From assembly GCA_002450295.1 (NCBI GenBank), contig DJYX01000254.1, positions 1 to 25,047 of the forward strand: a stretch of 25,047 nt of DNA, read 5' to 3'. The notes beneath the pieces are model-generated. The model saw nothing but the letters and a program-made list of their open reading frames with translations. It searched no databases and was not told the DNA's origin. This DNA is from Deltaproteobacteria bacterium UBA6967 (GTDB taxonomy: Bacteria; SAR324; NAC60-12). Below are positions 15,682 to 23,514 of this stretch, piece after piece. Every line of letters starts with the position of its first letter. Within the stretch, counting starts at the first letter, position 1. The position numbers and the translations under genes were made by a program.

Positions 15682-18600
15682 ATGTTCACACACCTGCATC
15701 TACATACCCAGTACTCGCTACTTGAAGGCGCTATTCGCGTCAAGCAGCTCGCAAAGGTCTTGAAAGAGCGAGGTTTTAACGCCTGTGCCATCACTGATCA
15801 CGGCAATCTTTTCGGTGCTGTTGAGTTCTACCAGGCTCTTGAGAAGGAAAATTTAAAACCCTTGATTGGTTTGGGAGCCTTTGTGAGTGAAGTTCCACTT
15901 GCAGAACATCCGGATCCAAACGCCAATTTGCGCTACTTTCACACGCAGTTGCTTTGCCAGAATCGACAGGGATACCAAAACCTAACCTACCTAGCGAGTC
16001 TTGGGTTCACGGATGGAAAGCGGCGAGGCGTCCCTTTGATTGACCATATACTACTAGAGCGCTACCGAGAAGGACTGATTGTCCTGAGTGGTGGAGTGGA
16101 GGGAGAATTAGGTAGCCGTATCCTCAATGGTCGCTTGGACGATGCTCGTCAACTAGCACAGTGGTATGCAGATCTGTTCCCAGGTCGCTACTACCTGGAA
16201 CTTCAGAATACGGGACTTGCTGAACAAGAGGAGGTGAACCAGGGATTAATGCAGCTCGCTGGAAATGTGGGCTTGCCTTTGGTAGGCACGAACAACTGTT
16301 TCTATTTGAATGCCGAAGAAGCTGAGGCCCAGCATATCCTCCGATTGATGGGCATGCAGCGCAAGGTGACAGATCGTGATGCCCCCCAGATGCTAACGGA
16401 TCAGTGCTATCTCAAGACCGAAGCAGAGATGCAGGAGACTTTTATGTCGAGTGGTCTGCCACTCGAAGCATTGGAGAATACCGCCACGATCGCGGCTAGC
16501 TGCGAGCTCTCGTTGGATAATAGTACTTACTACCTACCACAGTTTGAGATTCCTCAGGGTTACACCCTGGATAGTTGGTTGGAGTATGAATCCCACACAG
16601 GCTTGGAACAGCGGTTAAAGATTCTACATGAGCTTTATCAATCTTCTGAGCCATTTGAGGAATTCCGTAAATCCTACGATGAGCGGCTTAGCTTTGAATT
16701 GAGAGTCATCAATCAGATGAAGTTTCCGGGCTATTTCCTGATTGTTGCGGAATTTATCAATTGGGCTAAGGACAACGGAGTGTCTGTGGGACCAGGTCGT
16801 GGTTCTGGAGCCGGATCACTGGTTGCCTACGCTTTGCGCATCACGGATGTTGATCCGCTACGCTATGGTTTGCTATTTGAGCGATTTCTCAACCCAGATC
16901 GTATCAGCATGCCCGATTTCGATATCGACTTTGATGTTGAGGGTAGGGATAGCGTGATCGAACATGTACGTGAGACGTACGGTTCGGAAAAAGTTTGCCA
17001 GATCTCGACCTTTGGTTCGCTCAAGGCCAAAGCTGTTGTCAGGGGTGTCGCAAGGGTAATGGATTTTCCATTTTCAGAAGCTGATAAGATTGCCAAGTTA
17101 GTCCCCAACGAACTCAATATCAGTCTGCAGGATGCCATTGATAAGGAACCTGAACTAGCTCGGATGGAGCGCGAAGGAACAGAAAACGAGCAGAAGTTGA
17201 TTCGGTTAAGCAAATCCTTGGAAAATCTCAGCACACATCTTGGTACTCACGCTGCGGGAGTGATCATCATGGATCAGGATATCCGTGAGGTGATGCCTGT
17301 TTGTACAGGCAAAGACAACACTGTGCAGTCGATGTTTGCAATGAAATACGCTGAGGATCAGGGAGCGGTCAAATTTGACTTTCTTGGCCTACTCAACCTT
17401 TCGGTTATTGACAAAGCTCTGGAATTGATCAATCGCAACCGCACCGAGAAAGAGCAACTGGATCTAAATAAGATTCCGATGGATGACGAACTTACCTTTG
17501 AACTATTCTGTCGAGCGGACACAACTGGGGTTTTCCAGTTGGAATCTTCTGGAATGAAAAAACTACTGCTCGATATGCGTCCCTCTGTCTTTGAAGATAT
17601 TGTCGCTATTTTGGCATTATATCGACCAGGTCCTCTGGGATCTGGGATGGTTGAAGACTTTGTTGAATGTAAACATGGGCGAAAGAAGGTGGTCTATCCC
17701 CACCCCTTGATGGCAGAAATCCTCAAGGAAACCTATGGCGTAATGGTTTACCAAGAGCAGATCATGCAGGGAGTACAAGTACTTGCCAAGTTTACTCTGG
17801 GACAATCTGATTTGTTGCGTCGAGCGATTGGCAAGAAGATTCCGGAGGTGTTGGCTGAGCAGCGTCAAAAGTTTGTTGAGGGCTGTTGTGCAAATCCAGA
17901 ATTTGTTGAGGGGGTACCTCGTGGGATGAGCCCAGAGGAGAAAGCGAACGAGATTTTTGACTTGATCGATTACTTTTCGGGCTATGGTTTTAACAAGTCT
18001 CACACCGTAGCTTATGGTCTGATTTCTTATCAGACCGCCTACCTAAAGGCTCACTACCCTGTGCAGTTCATGGCAGCAGTGCTGAACTCCAGCATCACTA
18101 ACCCAGACAAGATCGTCAATTTTATCGGCGAATGCAAAGAAATGAGGATTCGGGTATTGCCTCCAGATGTTCGTGAAGGGCGTAAGCAGTTTACGGTCAC
18201 TCGTCAAGGATATCGTGTACACAAGCGTACTCTACTTCACTTGGAGCAATTCCAGTCGATGAACAGCGCAGAGCCTATTCGAAACGTACTGCGACACCTC
18301 CTCACTCCTATGCTCGAAAAAGACTTTGGAACGGAATTGGAGTTTCTACAGGCGCTACAGACCCAGATGGAAGTCCTGAAAAAGACTTTGGATTCTGCCG
18401 AATCCAAAATTCTCCCACAACTTCAGGTTGAACTTCAAACCACTGCAAATTCTGGAGAGCTATCTCCGATTCGAAGATTTCTGCGACGAGAGGCCCGGAT
18501 TGAAGCAGTGCGTTTTGGCTTGAATGCAGTCAAGAATGTTGGGGGCAATGCCGTTGATGCGTTGGTTGAAGCTCGCCAGGAAGTTGAAGAAATCAGTGAC

Positions 18601-19500
18601 TTTATGGAGTTTTTGAAAATTTTGGATTTCAATCGGATGAATAAGCGGATGCTTGAAACACTGGTCAAGTGTGGAGCGTTTGATTCTTTTCATCCTAACC
18701 GGGCTCAACTACTCAACGTGCTGGATCACGCAATCCATTTAGCCCAGGAGTTCCAACGCGCAGAAGATGGCTCACAGCAATCACTATTCGATCTGATGGA
18801 TGAGTCAGAGGCACGTCAAACCGAAACACAACTGGAGTTGCCAGACATTCGCGACTGGTCCCTGAAAGAAAGGCTTAGATTAGAGAAGGAGGCTCTGGGA
18901 TTTTATGTCTCTGGTCATCCTCTGGATCAATATGCTTCTGATGTTAAAGCTTTGGCAACCAGTTCTGCCGATATTCTTACCGGTATTCACAAAGAAGGAG
19001 ACAATGTCTCCGTAGCTGGAATTGTCGTTGAGAAGACCATTCGATTGACAAAGAACTCTGAAAAATTTGCTATTGTCCGTCTCGAAGACTTGAGAGGTAT
19101 TCTGGAACTGCCAATTTATAGTCGAATCTATAACGACTACGGACATCTGCTTGAAATGGATGAACCGCTGCTTGTCAGTGGGCGCATCAGTTTTCGGGAT
19201 GATGAGTTTGGTTTGGTAGCAGATCGCTTGGAATTACTCAGTCAGGTTCGCTCTGAAAAAGCACTAAGTATGACGATCTGTATTGACCAGGAACGAATGC
19301 CTCCGGAGCAGTTGCGCCATCTGCGTGGTATATTTCAAAAGTACCAAGGATCCCAGAAGGTCCACTTTCGTGTCAAAACAGAGAGTGATGCCTCTGTAAT
19401 GATCCAAACCCCAATGCAGGTTCAGTTGAATCCAAGAATGATGGATGAACTTGAGGAGTTGTGGAAAGAGCAAGCCGCCCTATTTACCTACGCTGTTTGA
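15682..19500 (+). CDS. dnaE: DnaE, DNA polymerase III alpha subunit, with ~99-residue insertion
   Basis: Catalytic subunit of the replicative polymerase. From the ATG at 15682 it has 1272 residues, about 110 longer than the E. coli enzyme. It begins with the PHP domain (FTHLHLHTQYSLLEGA, then ITDHGN). The polymerase core includes GPGRGSGAGS (370-379), the metal-binding aspartates of PDFDIDFD (411-418), KFDFLGL (564-570) with the third Asp at 566, YRPGPLGSGM, and GYGFNKSHTVAY. The tandem helix-hairpin-helix region (VRFGLNAVKNVG, 943-954) and a C-terminal OB-type part follow. Between LPPDVREGRKQFTV and VRFGL there are about 100 extra residues where relatives have roughly ten. The frame extends upstream to an ATG at 15634, but the family N-terminus begins at 15682. 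It is class DnaE1-like, not PolC, since no inserted 3'-5' exonuclease is seen. Confidence 0.97.
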   Translation: MFTHLHLHTQYSLLEGAIRVKQLAKVLKERGFNACAITDHGNLFGAVEFYQALEKENLKPLIGLGAFVSEVPLAEHPDPNANLRYFHTQLLCQNRQGYQNLTYLASLGFTDGKRRGVPLIDHILLERYREGLIVLSGGVEGELGSRILNGRLDDARQLAQWYADLFPGRYYLELQNTGLAEQEEVNQGLMQLAGNVGLPLVGTNNCFYLNAEEAEAQHILRLMGMQRKVTDRDAPQMLTDQCYLKTEAEMQETFMSSGLPLEALENTATIAASCELSLDNSTYYLPQFEIPQGYTLDSWLEYESHTGLEQRLKILHELYQSSEPFEEFRKSYDERLSFELRVINQMKFPGYFLIVAEFINWAKDNGVSVGPGRGSGAGSLVAYALRITDVDPLRYGLLFERFLNPDRISMPDFDIDFDVEGRDSVIEHVRETYGSEKVCQISTFGSLKAKAVVRGVARVMDFPFSEADKIAKLVPNELNISLQDAIDKEPELARMEREGTENEQKLIRLSKSLENLSTHLGTHAAGVIIMDQDIREVMPVCTGKDNTVQSMFAMKYAEDQGAVKFDFLGLLNLSVIDKALELINRNRTEKEQLDLNKIPMDDELTFELFCRADTTGVFQLESSGMKKLLLDMRPSVFEDIVAILALYRPGPLGSGMVEDFVECKHGRKKVVYPHPLMAEILKETYGVMVYQEQIMQGVQVLAKFTLGQSDLLRRAIGKKIPEVLAEQRQKFVEGCCANPEFVEGVPRGMSPEEKANEIFDLIDYFSGYGFNKSHTVAYGLISYQTAYLKAHYPVQFMAAVLNSSITNPDKIVNFIGECKEMRIRVLPPDVREGRKQFTVTRQGYRVHKRTLLHLEQFQSMNSAEPIRNVLRHLLTPMLEKDFGTELEFLQALQTQMEVLKKTLDSAESKILPQLQVELQTTANSGELSPIRRFLRREARIEAVRFGLNAVKNVGGNAVDALVEARQEVEEISDFMEFLKILDFNRMNKRMLETLVKCGAFDSFHPNRAQLLNVLDHAIHLAQEFQRAEDGSQQSLFDLMDESEARQTETQLELPDIRDWSLKERLRLEKEALGFYVSGHPLDQYASDVKALATSSADILTGIHKEGDNVSVAGIVVEKTIRLTKNSEKFAIVRLEDLRGILELPIYSRIYNDYGHLLEMDEPLLVSGRISFRDDEFGLVADRLELLSQVRSEKALSMTICIDQERMPPEQLRHLRGIFQKYQGSQKVHFRVKTESDASVMIQTPMQVQLNPRMMDELEELWKEQAALFTYAV

Positions 19501-20002
19501 ATATGGTTGGTAATTAGTGGGTTTTCCACAGGGTTTTCTGCCGATATCCTCGTGCATACCCAAGCGATAGAAAGACCTAATACAAGTGAAAGAGTTTGCC
19601 AGCGTCTCAATAGAAGGGTCACTCTTCTACAAAGCAGAACCCTCGTCGAAAGCACAATTTCCGAGACTATTCGATTAAAAATATGTTTAATCTTATGTCA
19701 ACCCTACATCATTCGGAAAGCTGGAGAAAATTCCAATTGTCCGCAATTGAAATGACAGTTTAGGAGTGCGATTCTATTTAGTTGTGAATCTGCCATAGCC
19801 AGTACTTTTTGCTCAATCACAGTTTGAATAGCTCATTGAGGAATAGGCATAGAGTAATCGCGTAGTTTTGGTCATGGTATCCTCTGATCAAGAGGCTTGA
19901 GTGCCCCTCAACTTTTTGTTTGATGAGACTTAAAAGCAATGGTGTTCCTGCTATTTGATAATGTCAGCTAAGTCAGAAACAAAGCGGAGTGGGTTCAGAT
20001 GC
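19501..20002. other. Non-coding gap between dnaE and the flagellar operon
   Basis: No convincing gene lies here; the one open frame (19507-19755, plus) has no family resemblance and no ribosome binding site. A perfect hairpin TAGAAG-GGTCACT-CTTCTA sits at 19611-19629, without a T-run. A terminator-like pair of hairpins lies at 19881-19918. The gap ends at the sigma-54-like promoter of flgB. Confidence 0.5.
19881..19918 (+). terminator. Tandem hairpins with T-run, candidate terminator for dnaE
   Basis: CCTCT-GATCA-AGAGG (19881-19895) is followed almost directly by TTGAG-TGCCC-CTCAA (19897-19911) and then CTTTTTG. Two short stems ending in a T-run suit an intrinsic terminator insulating the flagellar operon from dnaE, though it is nearly 400 bases past the dnaE stop. 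Confidence 0.4.
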
Positions 20003-20018
20003 TGGTCTTGGAATTGCA
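20003..20018 (+). promoter_or_regulatory. Sigma-54 (RpoN) promoter upstream of flgB
   Basis: TGGTCT-TGGAA-TTGCA fits the RpoN consensus TGGCAC-N5-TTGCW. The -24 GG (20004-20005) and -12 GC (20016-20017) are exactly ten bases apart. The predicted transcription start is about 20029, giving a 30-base leader with GAGGAG six bases before the flgB ATG. RpoN control of rod/MS-ring genes is common in polar-flagellated bacteria. Confidence 0.65.
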
Positions 20019-20058
20019 TCCAATTTTTAAGCTTTTTTCAGCCCGTGAGGAGTAATTC

Positions 20059-20472
20059 ATGTCTTTGTTCAACGATACCGCCCAATTACTTGCGCAGAAG
20101 ACTTTAGATCTGCGTACCGAACGACACAAACTGCTCTCTTCGAACGTTGCGAACTTGGATACCCCCGGCTACCAAGCTGAAGATTTAGTATTCGAGAATT
20201 CTTTAGTGGCAGCTCTAGAAGCAGAGACACCAGGTCCATTGAAAGTAACAGATGAGCGGCATCTGGATGGAAACGATGCGCCCTTGCTGGATACGGTCGA
20301 AGGACAGCGAATTCGTAGTGCGACTCCCTTCGCTGACTTTGATGGAAATACGGTCGATCTGGACAAAGAAATGGCCAAGATGGCTGAGAACCAACTGATG
20401 TACAATGCATCGATTCGGATGCTCTCTCATCAGTTCCGGATGCTTAAAACTGCCATCAGTGAGACCAAATAA
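20059..20472 (+). CDS. flgB: FlgB, flagellar proximal rod protein
   Basis: FlgB is one of the proximal rod subunits that joins the MS ring to the rest of the flagellar axle; it is exported by the flagellar type III system. The 137-residue product has normal length. It carries the N-terminal rod/hook signature LSSNVANLDTPGYQAED (about residues 27-43) and a C-terminal helix (NQLMYNASIRMLSHQFRMLKTAI), the two halves that pack in the rod. A strong GAGGAG six bases upstream supports the start. The stop overlaps the flgC ATG (TAATG). It is the first gene behind the sigma-54-like promoter at 20003-20018. Confidence 0.96.
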   Translation: MSLFNDTAQLLAQKTLDLRTERHKLLSSNVANLDTPGYQAEDLVFENSLVAALEAETPGPLKVTDERHLDGNDAPLLDTVEGQRIRSATPFADFDGNTVDLDKEMAKMAENQLMYNASIRMLSHQFRMLKTAISETK

Positions 20473-20921
20473 TGAGTTTTCTATCCGCATTCAATACTAG
20501 TGTATCTGGGATGACTGCCCAGCGGCAGCGTGTCAACACAATTTCAGAAAATATCGCCAACGCTGAGACAACCCGTACTCCTCAGGGAGGGCCTTACCGA
20601 CGCCGGGAAGTAATTCTGGCATCTGTGGCGAATGATCGAACTTTTGAAGAAGAATTGCTCTCTCAAGATCGTTCCGTCAGTACTTCAACTGAGGTAAAAG
20701 TTGTGGGCATTGTGCAGGATGAGCGACCACCAATTCTTCGCTTTGAGCCGGGACATCCTGACGCCAACGAAGAGGGCTATGTGGAGATGCCCAACGTGAA
20801 CATCATGGAAGAGATGGTCAACTTAATGTCCGCAAACCGTTCCTACGAGGCCAACACTGCGGCCTTCAATGCAACTAAGAACATGGTTCAGTCAGCCCTT
20901 GATCTCGGACGAAACGCCTAA
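20472..20921 (+). CDS. flgC: FlgC, flagellar proximal rod protein
   Basis: FlgC is a second proximal rod subunit. The 149-residue product has the N-terminal signature SGMTAQRQRVNTISENIANAE followed by TPQGGPYRRREVIL. The C-terminal helix VNIMEEMVNLMSANRSYEANTAAFN is shared by FlgC/FlgG-type proteins. Length is slightly above the usual 135-145. The ATG overlaps the last base of the flgB stop, so the two are translationally coupled. A small unrecognised gene, not fliE, follows after 41 bases. Confidence 0.96.
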   Translation: MSFLSAFNTSVSGMTAQRQRVNTISENIANAETTRTPQGGPYRRREVILASVANDRTFEEELLSQDRSVSTSTEVKVVGIVQDERPPILRFEPGHPDANEEGYVEMPNVNIMEEMVNLMSANRSYEANTAAFNATKNMVQSALDLGRNA

Positions 20922-20962
20922 GATTTTGGTTGCTTGACCTCGGTGGCCATTCAGGAGGGCCT

Positions 20963-21250
20963 ATGAACGTGCAGAAGCCAACCGCCTTGGATAATAAACT
21001 CACTGTTCCCATGCGTCCAACCCAGGCTGCTGTGACAACAGAGAGACCCTTCCAGCAACAGATGCAGCAAGCCCTCAGTTCTGTCGATAACTTTGGCAAG
21101 GATGTGGATTCAGTATTAGACGGCCTTCACAGTAGTGTGAATCTGCAAGCAGAAGTGCGACAAGCACGCAGTATGTATGAGCGAGCAATGGAAGTGCAGC
21201 AGTCTCTACAAAAACTTTATCGACATCTACGCTCTGCAGAAAGTGTTTGA
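20963..21250 (+). CDS. Unrecognised 95-aa protein between flgC and fliE
   Basis: I do not recognise this protein as a named family. It starts at an ATG preceded by AGGAGG (20953-20958), lies inside the flagellar operon on the same strand, and has 95 residues. The first 28 are polar and Pro/Thr containing, probably disordered. The remaining 65 are predicted helical with hydrophobic spacing (FQQQMQQALSSVDNF ... VLDGL ... VRQARSMYERAMEVQQSLQKLY). That layout, an F..(M/L)..AL..V opening then a long final helix, is like FliE, the rod adaptor, and like the C-terminal helix of rod proteins. It lacks the terminal MRMQV typical of FliE. It has no signal peptide and no cysteine. A role as an extra rod or adaptor component is inference from pattern and position. 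Confidence 0.72.
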   Translation: MNVQKPTALDNKLTVPMRPTQAAVTTERPFQQQMQQALSSVDNFGKDVDSVLDGLHSSVNLQAEVRQARSMYERAMEVQQSLQKLYRHLRSAESV

Positions 21251-21314
21251 AAGAGCGGAATTTTTTGCCCGAAACTCTTGCCACTTCTTGGTTTTACTCT
21301 ATTAATCAGAACCT

Positions 21315-21620
21315 ATGAAATTGCCTCCTGATTCACTCTCCAGCTTGCAGGGCAAAAGCCTACTGCCCGATCCGTCCCGACCCAGCGTCGCTGAATCTGG
21401 CGCCAACATTGGACAAACATTTGAACGAATGCTGATGGAAGTTAATCGTCAGCATCAGGAAGCTGAGCAGAAGCAAGTAGAATTGTTGACAGCTTCTGAG
21501 AAAGATATCCACGGAACTGTCATTGCCATGGAGAAGGCAGAAATATCACTGCGACTACTACTGCAGGTACGCAACAAGCTAACAACAGCTTACGAAGAAG
21601 TTATGCGGATGCAGGTCTGA
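21315..21620 (+). CDS. fliE: FliE, MS ring-rod junction protein
   Basis: FliE anchors the proximal rod to the FliF ring and is needed early for flagellar export. The 101-residue product has a disordered N-terminal third and the FliE core: FERMLMEVNRQHQEAEQ, then IHGTVIAMEKAEISLRLLLQVRNKL, ending with the diagnostic TAYEEVMRMQV. Length is typical. No obvious Shine-Dalgarno precedes the ATG; the gene lies 64 bases after the unrecognised 95-residue gene. A promoter region separates it from fliF. Confidence 0.95.
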   Translation: MKLPPDSLSSLQGKSLLPDPSRPSVAESGANIGQTFERMLMEVNRQHQEAEQKQVELLTASEKDIHGTVIAMEKAEISLRLLLQVRNKLTTAYEEVMRMQV

Positions 21621-21663
21621 TCTACTTGTTATCGCTCCTGTAGAACTGTTTGAAAGCAGGCGG

Positions 21664-21679
21664 TGGAATCAATTTTGCT
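21664..21679 (+). promoter_or_regulatory. Sigma-54 (RpoN) promoter upstream of fliF
   Basis: TGGAAT-CAATT-TTGCT fits TGGCAC-N5-TTGCW, with the -24 GG (21665-21666) and -12 GC (21677-21678) ten bases apart. The predicted start near 21690 leaves a leader of about 133 bases before fliF. It matches the design of the flgB promoter, so the two halves of the operon may be switched by the same RpoN activator. Confidence 0.62.
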
Positions 21680-21757
21680 GGTATCGCACGCACAACTGAG
21701 TAAATAAGGGCGTTCATCGCCGACATGCAAGACTTTCCTGAAAATAATCACGTATTG

Positions 21758-21781
21758 CGAAGAACTGTAAACAAGTCTTCG
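21758..21781 (+). promoter_or_regulatory. Stem-loop in the fliF leader
   Basis: CGAAG plus ACT (21758-21766, one bulged A) pairs with AGT plus CTTCG (21774-21781) around a 7-base loop. It is about 40 bases before the fliF ATG and would be in the leader of a transcript from the sigma-54-like site. Confidence 0.35.
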
Positions 21782-21822
21782 ATCAATTTTCTATCGTAGT
21801 ATATCCGCTCAAGGCACTTTAG

Positions 21823-23436
21823 ATGGCAGAGCAGGCCGGCGTTCTAGGCGACGTAAGACTCCAGTTTCAAGATTTTTTCGGTTCCTTAAGTATCGCCAAA
21901 CGGGTCACCGTTCTGGTATCGCTGCTGATCGTCCTAGTTGGGATGGTCTCAATCATCATCATTTCCAACCAAGATAGCTGGGCTCCACTCTACTCAAATT
22001 TAGAGACTCAGGACGCCGCACGCATCGTACAAAAGCTTCAAGAAAATCAGATTCCTTACCTGCTCGGTCCTGGTGGAAACTCTGTTATGGTGCATCCAGA
22101 AATGGCTGACCAAGCTCGCTTGACGTTGGCCAGCGAAAAGGTATTACCAGGTGGCGGTATTGGATTTCTCGACCTTTTTGAACAGCCAGCGCTGGGTGAA
22201 ACAGAATTTCAGCAGCAGGTCAAGTATCGGATTGCCCAAGAGGGCGAGTTAGCGCGTCTGATTGGTATGATTGACAGCATTGATCGGGCTAAAGTCTCAC
22301 TAGCTGTTCCACAGAAAACCTTGTTTTCAGATTCTCAAGAAGAAGCTTCAGCTTCAGTAGCGCTAACTGTTAAATCCCAAGGTATTTCAGAAAAACAGGT
22401 CGAAACTGTCGTTCATTTGGTTGCAGGTGCTGTTGAGGGTTTGGAGCCGCGTCGGGTCAGAATTACTGATCAGAAAGGGCGCTTGCTGACTGAGGGAATG
22501 GATGATCAGACTGTTGGTGGACGCTTGGACGAACACTATTCCTATAAGCGACGATTGGAGATGGAACTGGAGCAGAAAGTGATTGCCCAGTTAGAAGAGG
22601 TCGTTGGAGAAGACCGGGTGCGAGTCAATGTCAACGCGGTGCTCCAATTCGACCGCGAGACGATTCGTGAGCAATTGATTGATCCTGATCAGACTAGCGT
22701 TGTCAGTGAACAATTGGTGGACGAAGCCTCGACGGGAACACGTTCTATCCCGGTTGGTCCTGCTGGTGTCACTACCAATCTTCCTGAAGCTACGGGTCGT
22801 GAGGCGGCAACGGTTTCTGAATTCGCCAAGAAGAATTCCACAAGAAACTACGAAACATCTCGTCGTGAAATAGTCAAAGAAACTGCATCTGGCCAGGTCT
22901 TACGATTGACGGTTTCAGTGTTGCTGGACAATAAGCGCCCGCAAATTCTTGATGAGAGTGGTAACTATATCGGTCGAGACAACATTCCCTGGTCTGAAAA
23001 CGAAAAAGAAGAAATTCAGAGCTTGGTTCGTAACGCCATTGGTTTTAATGAACCCCGTGGAGACCGAGTTTCGGTGGTCAATATGCCGTTTGGTAAAGCT
23101 GTTGAAGAAGATAAGGCAGCTGAACTGGAAGCGACCCGAGTTCGCAACCAGTTCATTTTGGATCTCATCCGCTATGTTGCTTTAGGTGCCGCTGTACTAG
23201 CATTGATCATGTTGGTCATCCGCCCGATGGTTCAGCGCTTGAGCACCAAACCTGCAGATCTTGATCTGCTGATGGGCCTGCCAGCAACCATTGGTGAACT
23301 TGAAGGCGAGGAGCTTGAGATTCCAACCGAACGCGAATCTGGACTACCTCCCCGCGAAAAAATTCTCGAGATGGCCAAGGGAGATCCGATCAAGACCGCA
23401 GGCCTCGTACGTACCTGGCTGCGCGACAAGAAGTAA
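21823..23436 (+). CDS. fliF: FliF, flagellar MS ring protein
   Basis: FliF forms the membrane-embedded MS ring on which the rest of the flagellum is built. The 537-residue product has a first membrane span (about residues 28-48) followed by the YscJ/FliF domain: LYSNLETQDAARIV, then PYLLGPGG, LPGGGIGFLDLFE and the RIAQEGELARLIG helix. A long periplasmic ring-building part comes next, then a second span (about 444-468). The cytoplasmic tail ends PPREKILEMAKGDPIKTAGLVRTWLRD, which is the FliG-binding helix in relatives. Length is typical. The ATG follows a weak AAGG. fliG is expected next but fliH follows instead after 78 bases. Confidence 0.97.
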   Translation: MAEQAGVLGDVRLQFQDFFGSLSIAKRVTVLVSLLIVLVGMVSIIIISNQDSWAPLYSNLETQDAARIVQKLQENQIPYLLGPGGNSVMVHPEMADQARLTLASEKVLPGGGIGFLDLFEQPALGETEFQQQVKYRIAQEGELARLIGMIDSIDRAKVSLAVPQKTLFSDSQEEASASVALTVKSQGISEKQVETVVHLVAGAVEGLEPRRVRITDQKGRLLTEGMDDQTVGGRLDEHYSYKRRLEMELEQKVIAQLEEVVGEDRVRVNVNAVLQFDRETIREQLIDPDQTSVVSEQLVDEASTGTRSIPVGPAGVTTNLPEATGREAATVSEFAKKNSTRNYETSRREIVKETASGQVLRLTVSVLLDNKRPQILDESGNYIGRDNIPWSENEKEEIQSLVRNAIGFNEPRGDRVSVVNMPFGKAVEEDKAAELEATRVRNQFILDLIRYVALGAAVLALIMLVIRPMVQRLSTKPADLDLLMGLPATIGELEGEELEIPTERESGLPPREKILEMAKGDPIKTAGLVRTWLRDKK

Positions 23437-23442
23437 TAGAAT

Positions 23443-23465
23443 AAGACAGTCTTGGTGGCTGTCTT
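23443..23465 (+). repeat. 7-bp perfect inverted repeat between fliF and fliH
   Basis: AAGACAG (23443-23449) and CTGTCTT (23459-23465) form a perfect stem around a 9-base loop, starting 6 bases after the fliF stop. GTCTTGG also occurs twice as a direct repeat (23449-23455, 23461-23467). No T-run follows, so it is not an obvious intrinsic terminator; an mRNA processing or stability element is possible. Confidence 0.5.
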
Positions 23466-23514
23466 GGAATCCCTGCCGTTCTCTCTCACTTTTCCCACGA
23501 ATAACTCCTGTCTT

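Noticed and set aside
15492..15794. 100-codon minus-strand open frame across the dnaE start
   Set aside because: Overlaps the conserved PHP domain of dnaE and shows no recognisable protein.
19507..19755. 82-codon plus-strand open frame after dnaE
   Set aside because: No ribosome binding site, no family resemblance, composition not protein-like.
19930..19966. Sigma-28 or sigma-70 promoter (TAAAAG ... GATAAT) upstream of flgB
   Set aside because: Spacing is wrong for sigma-28 and the -35 is poor for sigma-70; the sigma-54 site downstream is far better.
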